DNA from: Mesostigma viride
Lineage: Eukaryota > Streptophyta > Mesostigmatophyceae > Mesostigmatales > Mesostigmataceae
NCBI GenBank assembly: GCA_009746045.1
Contig: RPFO01000034.1
Coordinates: 3,912,578-3,974,577, forward strand
DNA length: 62,000 nt
Direction of reading: 5' to 3'
Positions within the stretch are counted from its first letter, which is position 1; every line of letters begins with the position of its first letter. A program made the position numbers and the translations under genes. The notes below the pieces were generated by a model, which had not been told where the DNA came from, made no database searches, and saw only the letters and a list, made by a program, of their open reading frames with translations. Positions 48,601 to 58,004 of the stretch are shown here, piece after piece.

Positions 48601-50128
48601 TGCAGAGCGGAAAAAGTTTTCCGGCAAATATTTATTGTAACTGCAGGCAGGGTTGCATGACGGGGTATCAAGGAGACAACCAGCGCAGGCCAGAAATCGG
48701 GAGAATCCGGACCATGGTAGCTCGAGCCTGCCGTTATCTTGTCCGCGTGTTTGAGTCGTTCAGGATGATGAATATGAATGGTGATGGAAATGTGTAGCCT
48801 TGTGCATTGAAATTATGGCTGGCTTACGTGTAGAGCGACTAGATGACCTAGACGGTGGGGCCGGAAACAGCTTGCTTGATCAGGGCGTGTGTTTCGAGCC
48901 TAACTGGCCGGGAGTGTCTAGGGGTAAGCACCGTTGCTGCGATCGCTCTCCCACCATTAACGAGGAAATACCCGCAAATGGGAAACCACTGAAAAGGTCT
49001 AGCTAGTCAGTCATTACGTTAGCCATGCCATCATTCCAAACGTCCAAGAACTGCACACGGTGCAAAGGCAAAAATCCGGAGGACAGCACTTTCAAATGTG
49101 CGGCGGGAACCAAAAGCCCGCGTATGCCAGAAAAGATCGTGTTGCTGCATCGACGCGACGATGTGGACAGTGAATCCAGTTCCAAGCTCGGAACGGCTGC
49201 AAAGGAGATCTGGCACCACAGGGTTCAGATGTGCGGAGATACTACGCGATCCAGCCGGTCCACGACCTGTTTGTAGAGCTTGTGCCAAGGGGCAGCACCG
49301 AACAGATGTGGGTGACGTTGCAAAAAACACCGGACTTGACGGAGCATAATGTCTCGGTCATAGTCTTTGACCAACAAACGATGCAAGAGTTCAACAAGAG
49401 TCGTGATGAAATCACTATGTAAGCATGCGGTTGGTTCTAATGGGTGTGTAATGATGGTACATGAGTATTCAGCGATGCCAGTCAGATGTAGGTAATGCAC
49501 CAGCCATGCCATCGCTGTGGCATGTTAAAGTCGTGCTTGTTGCGCACACCCCGCATCTTCCTATGTTTGCTAGTTGGACGAATTATTTGATGCTTTCTGT
49601 GGTGTCAAGGATGGTATTAATTCCATCCAAGTACAAGGTATTTTCTGTTCTTCAGGCATTAACTGTTTCATCAACAGGTGCTTGTCTTAACTATTTTTTT
49701 TAGCTGTATTGAAACGTTATCGCGCAGTCGAACAGCTGTAGAACGAACCACTTGTATATACCACTTCTCGAAAGTCTAAACTTAACATGTAACAACAGCT
49801 GCACCTGCGCTTTGTTTCCTCTTCTACAGTGATATGCTTATCTACGTTTCATGCTGTTTGCAATAGCGAACTACTGTGGCATTCATGGAAATCCCTCTTT
49901 TCCTCATGAAAATGTGGGTGTCGCAATTCTTTGTATGGTGTGCAGGGGTCCAAGCATCCTGTGCCGCTGCTTATATGCAATTATGCTGGCTTCTATGACG
50001 GTATGATGGCATTCATCAAGTCCATGGTGGCACATCAAACAGTCGGGGAAGGAGAATTTGAGAGCCTCGTCATCTTGCAATCCAATGAGGAAGTACTCAA
50101 GTACCTGGCCAACTTTTATGGACTTTAG
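41800..50128 (+). CDS. PfkB-family kinase fused to LOG-type nucleotide phosphoribohydrolase (5 exons)
   Basis: Joined exons 41800-42789, 43419-43654, 45095-45360, 46184-46302 and 49946-50128 give one 597-residue frame; all introns are GT-AG with matching phases (0, 2, 1, 0). Residues 1-385 or so are a PfkB/ribokinase-family nucleoside or sugar kinase: N-terminal GGGAAN signature at 69-74 and C-terminal DSTGAGD with catalytic Asp 318. Residues from about 390 to 597 are a LOG-family domain: GSAR near 409, GGGPGMMEA (438-446), PGGLGTMDE (516-524). Known families: PfkB enzymes such as adenosine kinase make nucleoside 5'-monophosphates; LOG enzymes cleave nucleoside monophosphates to base plus ribose 5-phosphate, activating cytokinins in plants. 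The fusion could perform both steps. No transit peptide is obvious, so a cytosolic location is likely. Confidence 0.88.
42790..43418 (+). other. Intron 1 of the PfkB-LOG gene
   Basis: GTAAGT to GCGTGCAG. No repeat or ORF of note. Confidence 0.8.
43419..50128 (+). CDS. Exons 2-5: kinase C-terminus, junction and LOG domain
   Basis: Exon 2 still contains the final kinase helix (QVGNLAGAAAVQVLG), then a 45-residue linker and the first LOG strand (VVYYGSAR), so the fusion point lies inside one exon and is not an assembly of two gene models. Exon 3 carries GGGPGMMEAA; exon 4 carries SGVRV and PGGLGTMDEL, with the Arg and Glu needed for phosphoribohydrolase catalysis; exon 5 carries the last helices and stops at TAG 50126-50128. 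Confidence 0.88.
43655..45094 (+). other. Intron 2 of the PfkB-LOG gene with a small foldback element
   Basis: GTGAGG to TGGCAG, phase 2. At 44838-44902 TTAAGTTGTGGTG and CACCGCAACTTAA form a 65-bp inverted-repeat element with TTAA at both ends, possibly a minimal TTAA-type miniature element. The rest is unremarkable. Confidence 0.7.
45514..45661. repeat. (GCAG)n tetranucleotide array in intron 3
   Basis: About 37 units of GCAG/CAGG with two GCAC interruptions (about 45604 and 45630). It gives false poly-(AGRQ)-type ORFs on one strand and poly-(CLPA) on the other. Confidence 0.96.
47260..47419. mobile_element. Foldback/MITE element, copy 1
   Basis: 160 bp with terminal inverted repeats of about 37 bp (GAATGTTGGCCGAAA...CCGCTTGGCAC), a few mismatches between arms, flanked by AACC on both sides as a possible 4-bp target duplication. 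Confidence 0.8.
47588..48040 (+). pseudogene. Relic of the same RLE non-LTR retrotransposon family
   Basis: Frames on the plus strand read FYSPNHRPDI, then HRVIPFVLEKFGAMGHKTAEF and ECCHRREHRLHLEGQ, matching in order the C-terminal part of the minus-strand element at 29659-30801. Frameshifts and a stop after the PD motif show it is dead. Only the 3' end of the element remains, typical of 5' truncation. It lies in sense orientation in intron 4. Confidence 0.8.
48482..48628. mobile_element. Foldback/MITE element, copy 2
   Basis: Arms GGCCGGAATCCTTTTGCCGC and the complement of AAAAAGTTTTCCGGC resemble the arms of the element at 47260. A second, inner inverted repeat (TATTTACCCAGC with GCTGGGTAAATA) gives a double hairpin. 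Confidence 0.65.
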
Positions 50129-50149
50129 TGGACTCACGGCGTGGATTGC

Positions 50150-51610
50150 GGCGTACCGGGCTGGTCAGTACGCCGTACGGATGCGAAAAAATGCGGGATA
50201 ACGCATATTTTAGGCCTCCGCGTATTATACGCGTACTTTACTTCAGACTTAGAATTTTTCGGGGGTACCAGCGGGCAGCGGGCACTGGCGCGGTGCCCAG
50301 GTTCTGGGCGCGGCGCGTTCACTGCACATTTGAGATTTTTACTACTAGAAGTAGATGCGTGCAGTTCTTTTCATATAGCGCAAGCCTTGCAAAATGTTTG
50401 GCCGGTTGGAGACAGCTAGGACTAGGTACATAACGCATAATAACAGTGTGCCATCAAATGCCAGCTGTGCTACTGACGGTGTAATGCAATATAGCGACGA
50501 CAAGGCCAGTGCAACTGGGCGACAGTGTGCAGCCATTTTCGATTTGCAGCCATGAAGAAGAAAAGGCCTGAATGGGATTTCGTTCTCGAGAAGAAAGAAG
50601 CAGTCACAGATGCTGTTAGTAACAAAACGCAGTTTGTGTCGAATAAGTTCTGCTCATTTTGCAACAAGAAGTTCTCATACGGGGCGGGGGCAATCAGCGT
50701 ATTCCGAGTCCGTGCACACTTTGCCGGAATCGCAGGGGAAGGGATGTTACCCTGCGACAAAATTCCACCGAATATCCGGAGCAGGTTTCTCAGGATTGCT
50801 AACAACAAGTTGCAGAAGTCAGACGCCAAGAAGCAGCACAATTTGAATGTTCAGGGCAATGGCGGAGATGGGAGGGGCTGCGCCGGCTGACTTGTCGTCG
50901 GTTCCCAGCAAAGGCCAGCTGAGCATCACCCAATGGCTGGTTCCCGTCGACGAGAAAGGTGTCCAGCTGCTGGCTGCCGAATTTTTTATCGAGAACGGCA
51001 TTGCCTTCAATGCGGCTGAGAGCGCCTCTTTCAAGCAGATGGTGGCCGGCATGATCCAGTACAAAGGAGGGCACGTCACCCCTCCTTCTCGGAAGTTGTT
51101 GGGTGGCGAGCTTCTCGTGAAGAAGAAGGAGAGCAAGGTCCTTGTGTCTTATATCCTCTGCTGCTGTGCATTTTGTCAATAATGAATGTGTGTGTATGTG
51201 TATGGAGCTTGTTGTGGGATCCTTGAGAGCATGGTCCTTAGTTGCGTCTTATGTCCTCTCATGCATTATATAGTGGATGGCTTTCCTTACAATTAATTAA
51301 TTAATTGATTCCTTACAATTCCCATTGCAGCCTAGCTGCTCCCCCCTGCATTTAACAAATCATAATCAGATAGGATTGCAGGGCATAAATGGAAGATGTT
51401 AATAAATAAGCATATACACAAAATTTCAGTTGCAATAACTGCATGACCATCATCAAGGAGCGTGCTTATTGGGTGACTGACAATTGGACCACAAAAACTG
51501 TCGCGTATTTTACCGCCGCGTATTTTACACCCCCCACGTATAATACGCGTATTTTAGGTCCGCGTATTATACCCCGTACACGTATTTGCCAACCCGGGCG
51601 GCGTACAAGC
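50150..51610 (+). mobile_element. Deleted hAT-family transposon
   Basis: Degenerate inverted ends (CCGGGCTGGTCAGTACGCCG near 50158 and the complement of CCCGGGTTGGCAAATACG near 51595) with internal CGTATTATACG-type motifs bracket a hAT transposase remnant. It starts within about 30 bp of the LOG stop codon, so the 3' UTR of that gene may run into it. Exact ends and an 8-bp duplication could not be fixed. Confidence 0.55.
50552..51182 (+). pseudogene. hAT transposase N-terminus (BED finger and DUF659-like), frameshifted
   Basis: ATG at 50552. The frame carries a BED-type zinc finger: W early, FCSFCNKKF with C-x2-C, RAHFAGIAG with the His, and a later Cys in LPCDKIP. From about 50850 a second frame carries ITQWLVPVDEKGVQLLAAEFF, IENGIAFNAAESASFK and VTPPSRKLL, the conserved N-terminal hAT region called DUF659. 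The two parts are out of register by one frameshift or a lost intron. The RNase-H-like catalytic core and hATC dimerisation region are missing. Confidence 0.78.
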
Positions 51611-52084
51611 AGGAGTATGTGCTTTGGAAAAACATATAAACATGCTGATGGTAGCGGCCGAGGGTTTTTGGGCTCGATTTGATAACCTGTAGATGAGACC
51701 TGGCAAAAGTAGCTGACATGGTCTGCACTATGGTCAGCTTGCAGCAAAGCATCCTTTGCCTGGCAACTCAACACTTCGAAGCTTAGTCCATGCTGCATGC
51801 CCAGGATCTTGAATAGACTGTGCCCTCGATCAAAGATGGATTTTTTTTTGCAGTTAGAGACGTTTGTGAGAAAAGGTCACTAGTACTTCTGACCCATTTC
51901 ACGAAAGGTATCGAAAGTTTTGGCAGCTAGCATTGTCATGTGTAACTTCCATACCCTGAAACATCAAATATGCATCACATACCACGTGCACCATTTTATT
52001 CATGGCTGTCACTTCTGTGAAGCCCTGCATGCCCTGCGCGCACGTACACGTCGAATGCACAGTATGCGCGTCTAGACCTTAAAT
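51611..52084. other. Intergenic, nothing recognised
   Basis: No coding or repeat structure that I can support between the hAT relic and the LINE fragment. Confidence 0.5.
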
Positions 52085-52746
52085 CTGGGCATGTATTGAG
52101 CACCATACGGCGCCGAGACGTGGACACTGATGCAGGAGCTGGAGCAACGACTCGACGGCGCCGTCACCAAGATGCTGCGCAAGGCCCTTAACATCCCCTT
52201 TGGTTTGCACATTAGTAATGAGGATTTGTACGCTGATTTGCCCTATGTTTCCCACATTATTAGGCACAGGCGCCTGGGCCTAGCCGGGCACCTGGCCCGC
52301 ACAGATCAGGTAGATACATCAGATAGACTAGCTGGCACCAAGCTCGCCCAGCCTGGGCGCTATGTCCTCACCTGGCGTGCCCCCGGCCGCGCGCGGCAGG
52401 GCCGCCACCCGTGGACTTTTCGTGATAGACTCGGCATGGACATGTGCTACACTAGACGTGACGGGCTCACCCCCGGGCAGCCTCCTGGTTTGTCTGTAAT
52501 ATGGAGGCAGATGGTGCGCAAGGATAGATGGCAAGTAGTGATGAAGGAGACCACCCCCAAGCCTGTGGGGGCTCCGCGTGTGACCAAGTATGGCATTCAT
52601 AGCGATTCGGGCCGCGGTGCCCACACCCCTGCAACTAGGACCTAGATAGCTTATACCATCCATTCCATCCCATGTTCCCCTCCCACTGAGGACTTATGCT
52701 CACGTGACGCAGTCACGTGTCTATTAATTAATTAATTAATTAATTG
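52085..52746 (+). mobile_element. 5'-truncated LINE with 3' hairpin and (ATTA)n tail
   Basis: The open frame to 52645 reads PYGAETWTLMQELEQRLDG, ALNIPFGLHISNEDLYADLP and RHRRLGLAGHLAR, the standard C-terminal region of LINE ORF2 after the reverse transcriptase (YGSETWTL... RRLRFAGHC). After the stop a short 3' UTR ends with the hairpin CACGTGACGCAGTCACGTG (about 52702-52720) and an (ATTA)n tail. Everything upstream of this region is missing, as expected from incomplete target-primed reverse transcription. Confidence 0.85.
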
Positions 52747-52781
52747 AGCACCATGGCTAGCGACGGTGATGGTGCGGGTCT

Positions 52782-52887
52782 ATGGAACACGATGATGATG
52801 GGGCTGACGAGATGCAGGCCGTATTCGAGACTGTCTGGAAACACATCGTGAAAGAACAGACTCTCAACAAGAAAGGGCAGCCGACAG
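52782..52887 (+). CDS. Possible small exon (low confidence)
   Basis: ATG at 52782 opens 35 codons (MEHDDDGADEMQAVF, later KHIVKEQTLNKKGQP) and reaches GACAG|GTAACT, a good donor, in phase 1. Composition looks protein-like. I found no clear partner exon; the stretch HVVHCKNTKKTCLIGQN at about 53630-53680 might be one. It could equally be a host gene fragment captured by flanking transposons. Confidence 0.2.
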
Positions 52888-53719
52888 GTAACTAAAAGCT
52901 CAGTGACGTGCACACTTTTGGATGCAAAATTCTCGGGTTCTACCACCCGAGCAAGGCTACCACCCGAGCAAGGCTAGCACCCGCCATATCATGGGCGCCA
53001 CGTATGTGAAGGAGGCAAGAGTGAGCGAGTGCAAGAGGCCGCCGGAGGCATTGCGTCGCAGGCTGCGGGGTATTTGGTGTGACTCGCGATGCACATAAAT
53101 GCCTTATTTAGCCATGCCGGCTGCTGCTAGCCAGCCACCGTACCATATGTGTTAATGGTTTAGGGAAGCTGGGTCAGGTTGCTGGCATGCATGGTATCCT
53201 GCACGCTAGCCACATTGTTGGCAGCCCGCATGGATTCTTGCTTCATGTAGATCAATATTGCATGGTGGCCTACCACGAGTAGGCAAGATGTCCGTTTCTG
53301 GCATAATGTCTTATTACTTTTGGCAAGTTGGCCAACTGACCGTGTGCTGTATTTCAGTCTTAGTATATAGCAATTCCACGCTGCCAGAGATGACGTGGTT
53401 TTAAGTTCAACCTACAGTAATGGTGGCAGCAATCTCTATACCTCTGCAAGTGTCATTGCGCATGCATATCTACTTGTGTTATTATCCTTTTCAGGTGTGC
53501 ACTGATTGTGCATACAACTTTCTTATGGTGTGCTTTTAACAGACTTAACAATTAAACAGGACAATGCTTGTACTTGTAAGCAGCAACGGTAATGCCAATG
53601 TCATGAGATGATGTGCATGTCACATATAGGCATGTGGTGCATTGCAAGAACACAAAGAAAACATGCCTGATTGGTCAGAATGTTGAGGAACCCCCTGAAC
53701 CATTAAAAAAACAGCATTT
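52888..53719. other. Intergenic, no gene supported
   Basis: Only a duplicated CTACCACCCGAGCAAGGCTA-type repeat near 52940-52982 stands out. Confidence 0.45.
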
Positions 53720-54516
53720 TCAAGAGTCACCGTACGATTTGCGTATAATACCCCGTACGAGCGTATTATACCCAATGCCCATGGGCCCCGTACGATTGCG
53801 TATTGCGTGTGCCTGTTCACTGGCATCCGGGGGCGCCCCACCCGAGGCCTCGCCGGAGGGCTCGCCCCTAGGCTGCCGCGCTGCCCGCTCCTGTGTTGTC
53901 TCCCCCGTCTCCTGCCGCCGCCGCTGCGCTGCCTCCCGCTCGAGGTCGCGTGCGGCATCCCACGTTCGCTTCCATTGCTGATCGTCCCGACGGTTGGGTC
54001 GGGGCGGTGACGACGGTCGAGTGGGTCGCTCTTCGACCCTTGATACTGGTTGAGATCGCGAACGCGGCGAGGGCGAACGGCGGGGAACAGGTCGTTCTGG
54101 CTCGCGCGGTGTAGCTGGCCGACTCCATTCACTCCATCCTGTCGCCGCCTGAGTTGGCCGGTGAGGCAGGACTGGCTGGACTGCCGTCCCCAACCTGTCG
54201 CGGGCGGGGGTGCGTCATAACGCACCACGGGACGGTGTCCTGGACCGTCCATCCGCGGAGGTGGGTCCCGGGGTCGAGCGTCACGTGGGGGAGAACGTGG
54301 GGGAGGACGTGGGGGAGAGTCGCCGGAATCATAGCCGTCGCTCCCCCTGTTTTGGTCCTCATTGTCCATCTCCACGATGCGATCCAAGGCCATCCGGAGA
54401 GAATACTGCCCCTCTCGTTGGCACTTCTCGCCCCGCAATGCCCCCTCCAAAGGGAGGTACCGAGGAAACCGGCTCCTTAGAAGGTCCCGCACTGACGCTG
54501 GGACTAGGAGTAGCAA
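53720..54516 (-). pseudogene. Arg/Pro/acidic-rich gag-like fragment
   Basis: Two overlapping minus-strand frames. One (to 54516) contains MALDRIVEMDNEDQNRG and DSPPRPPPRSPPRD; the other (53720-54193) continues with RRDDQQWKRTWDAARDLERE. The likely original protein switches frame near 54150-54200. Disordered, charged sequence of this kind is common at the N-terminus of retrotransposon Gag, but no zinc knuckle or capsid motif is seen, so this is tentative. Confidence 0.3.
53730..53805. repeat. hAT-like subterminal repeat cluster
   Basis: GTATAATACCCCGTAC and GCGTATTATACCC repeat the motifs found at the hAT ends at 50.2, 51.55, 58.0 and 59.4 kb. Probably an orphan end of a related element. Confidence 0.45.
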
Positions 54517-54559
54517 GAGGCGCGGGTAGACCAGGCTGGCCTGGACAGTGGTAATACAC

Positions 54560-55328
54560 TTGTTACAAGGACACTCCTGTTACGACTCAGCCCTCTACCT
54601 CCGCCTCTACCTAATCCGATCTAATTGGTCTAATACTACCTAAATTAGTGAGGCCACCCCTAGTTAATCCTTGTGCGAAAGACGAACGTGACGTGCTGGA
54701 TCTCAATGCATTTACACAAGTACGACTAAACTATTATGCCATCCACCATTCAACCGAAACCCGTTTATTCCAGGATTAGAGGAAGGAAACACTACTACAC
54801 TGCCACGACCCTAGCTATATATGTTTAAAACCCTGGGTAAATAGACACTGGCCATGCGTCGTTACTGGCTCCTGGCGACGGAACAACACAAAGTATGGGA
54901 CCCGGGCCCTAACAATGATGCCCCCATCCCACTGGAAGTCTTCCATGCACTCATGGGGATGAACAACAAGGTCTTTACACTAATATGTCGGACGACGATA
55001 TATCTTCAGTACAATGGCTACCATGGTCGCAAGGCGCGCCTTATTAATGCGGGCACCCCAATTTAGGCACAACTAGGTAACTTTAGGCTATTTGTGGCAT
55101 ACCTGGGTTAACTTAACTGTTATATGGAAATAAACTAACACCCATTTCACCGGAAATAACAACAGTATCCAAAACCGCCTGTTAACTTTTCCCTCTCAAG
55201 GTCAACCCTCTCAAGGTTGAGGGGTAAACCCTCTCAAGGTGTGAACCCAACTTAAGGCGTGAATAAATCTACTAAATGATCATGTTTTGAACTAAAGATA
55301 ATCAAACATACCCTTTTATGAACTCCTT
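54560..55328. other. Intergenic stretch with one small open frame
   Basis: A 70-codon ATG frame at 54854-55066 (MRRYWLLATEQHKVWDPGPN...) has no recognised domain. CTCTCAAGGT is repeated three times at 55193-55240. Otherwise AT-leaning non-coding sequence. Confidence 0.4.
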
Positions 55329-55332
55329 TTAA

Positions 55333-57029
55333 CCCCTAAATGGTCTGAGATCCTGCCGATAAATCGGCTGGATCTTCACAATTTTGCAAACCAGATGCCA
55401 TCCAACCTACCCATATCCAATGGCTGTCCTTGGGGGCCAAGCATGTCCATGAGTTGCCCTTCGGGTTGGTATATCACAACCTCACATATATGCAGGGTAG
55501 GCAATGTATAACTGCCGTCAAAGTCAGGGGGGTCAAGACGCGCGTTTTCATTTTTGGTAGAATGTGCATTTTGAATTATGTTATAAGACCTAGGCACCTA
55601 CCACTTCAGGGATGATAAACAATTAGTTGCTGAACAGTTTGAGCCATTGGGGTCATCATTTGGGTGGGTATACCAGCAGTTACACCCAGTACAGCCCATA
55701 GGGGTACCGTTGGTAAAAAGCAACCAAGGGGGTAGGGGTGGGCATACTACCTACTAATATAGCCACCAACCATGCCAAACAATACATTTCCCTTCCACAA
55801 GGATGGGGAAACATAACTGCATCATCACACTGCCCTTACATGGCACCTATGTGCAGGTGCTACCTTGTCCATGCACGTAGGTAACGTGGTACGGATACCC
55901 TACGCAAGGCATGCATTCTAGGAGGCAGCCACCAACAAACTAGTGATGTTGAGCCTATTTCAGCCTGCCCTAGCAAGGATAAACTAGGCCTAAGCTGCTA
56001 TAGCTTGCCAGGTGATGGCCAGCACACCTGGTGGCACATGCTGTCAATGGGAAGCTTTTACTCACCAGTTACGTGCTTGATGATGCCACAGCGACCAGCC
56101 AACTGCCTCACACTCATGCAATATGTGTATGGGAAATGTATAACAAACATATATGGAGGTATTCAAACCCATACAGCCTCTAAAACTTATCACCATCACC
56201 CTGTGGCAGGTCAACTGACTGAGGGAAGCATCTAAGAAGGGTGTTTTAGAAAGGGGCCAGGCCAGGGTCAAGAAAGAGCATGAATAATGCAAAAAGAATG
56301 TGCTACACAAGCTAGAACGTATATATAAACTTCAAACATCGATAGGAAAACGATGCTTAAGCTTTAACAGGCATGGATGGCGTTACCTTGGCCCAGGCGG
56401 TGGCCGCAAAATGGCGCATTTCGGCACACCAAAGTTGTGCAGCATGGTCGCTGGATTCGGCGATTTCTGGCCACCCTCGCACGTTTACGACTACTATGTA
56501 TCATAAAAAGTACAAAGAAACCAATATATCCTTTAAAATACGCCGGAAAGGTATTGCTGTCAACGTTTCTATCGTCCGGCCTGATCGCAGTTTTTTCCAG
56601 CAAGAACGTTGCCGACACCTATCAAATGGCATTCCCGCGAACCAGAAATTGGCCTGTATGATCTTTAGGACGTATAAAATCAATATCCTAAGTTTGGTCA
56701 GAAAATTCGAACGAAAACGTAAATGCCATGCGTGGGCGCAAGCCGCCATGGCCAGGTCGTCGTTTTCCGGAATGCACGTTGTACGTGAAAAAGTACCCTG
56801 ACCCCTTGTACTTTGACCGGCCAGAACACCTCTATAACTTTGTCAGAAGTATGCAAACCCATATACCATGCTTTAATGCTTTAGAGTATTTTATAAACTT
56901 TCGATCTTCTCAGCTAAACTTTTCCTAATTCTCAATAGTTTTCGCGGCATTTGGTCGCCCGAGAAGGGGCCGATGCATCGGCTGGAACTCGATTTTTGGC
57001 GGAAAATCGGCCGCAAGACCATTTAGGGG
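55333..57029. mobile_element. Non-autonomous TTAA (piggyBac-like) element A
   Basis: 1697 bp between TTAA at 55329-55332 and TTAA at 57030-57033. The termini CCCCTAAATGGTCT and AGACCATTTAGGGG are perfect 14-bp inverted repeats. Each end has a subterminal palindrome (GCCGATAAATCGGC, 55355-55368; GCCGATGCATCGGC, 56969-56982). No transposase-like ORF. The termini share the CCC...ATGGTC theme with the element at 38539. Confidence 0.85.
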
Positions 57030-57996
57030 TTAAGGGGAGGGGACACCCCTAAAGGGCACTTTTCTGGAAACCATACCTATGCATGTGCTAAAAATCCAAG
57101 CATGATTGGGGACCATAAATATGATTTTTTTTAAAAAAATTCCAACCACTTGGGGGGGGTACTAGCCCCCACCAGATGCCGGTTACGCGCTAAAAATAGA
57201 AAAAAGACGCTACTTTTGGCATATTTTCCCTAGGACAATGGGCAAACATATTTGGACCAAATCATATATTTCCATATAGTTCCCCCACTTGTGAGAAAGT
57301 CTGCCTTATTTTGAGCACAAAACAATGATGTTTAGACACATTGATGGATTTTCCCGAAAAAAGGGTACTTTTTCACACACAAAAAAATAAAACAAATCAT
57401 AAACACATGGAATCATGCCATATCTTATATTTTCAAATACTAGAGAGGGGGGGGCATGCAGCCCCAAATTTTCAGGTCATTCTGACAAGCGCAGCCCTAT
57501 TTGATGGATATTCCTCGATTGCCACCTGTGACGAAGCTAAGGGAGGTTTTAGCTAGTATTTAACCACACTAACACCCCTTTATACATCTAAGCCTCATGA
57601 AAACTGGCCAAACCACATACTACCATTCTCTGCACATATGGTACCTCCTATGTTCAAGGTTTGACGCCATTCTGACAAGAACTGCCCAAGTTACAACCAT
57701 TCCAAGACGGCCACCCATGTAGACGCTACAAGGAAATTAGAGTAACCATTTAGCCACACTAGCACCTCCTTCTTCATCAAAGACACCTGCAAACTGACCA
57801 AAGCACACATAATCAGTTGACTCTTGCACGCTGACGGCAACGCATGCTCAATGTGGGGGGTCATTGCGACAAGAACTGCTCAAGTTGATGGGTTTCCTAT
57901 ATGACCACATGACAAGGCGCTAAGGACCACTCAGTAAGTTAGTAACCCCACAGTGCCACATAATATGCCATCCAACATGCACCAAAACCATGCAGA

Positions 57997-58004
57997 GTAT
58001 GTTT
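57997..58004. repeat. 8-bp target site duplication GTATGTTT
   Basis: GTATGTTT before the element at 58005 recurs exactly at 59532-59539. Confidence 0.9.

Larger units (their letters stand above)
46303..49945 (+). other. Intron 4 of the PfkB-LOG gene (3.6 kb), transposon-loaded
   Basis: GTACGT to GTGTGCAG, phase 0. Holds a non-LTR endonuclease relic (47588-48040) and two related foldback elements (47260-47419, 48482-48628). Open stretches at 48800-49006, 49025-49276 and 49231-49422 have no recognisable domain, though the last two look moderately protein-like (CTRCKGKNPEDSTFKC; VHDLFVELVPRGSTEQMW). Confidence 0.75.

Noticed and set aside
49025-49422. Extra exon of the PfkB-LOG gene in intron 4
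   Set aside because: The LOG domain is complete and in phase without it; no acceptor/donor pair keeps the frame and no domain is recognised.
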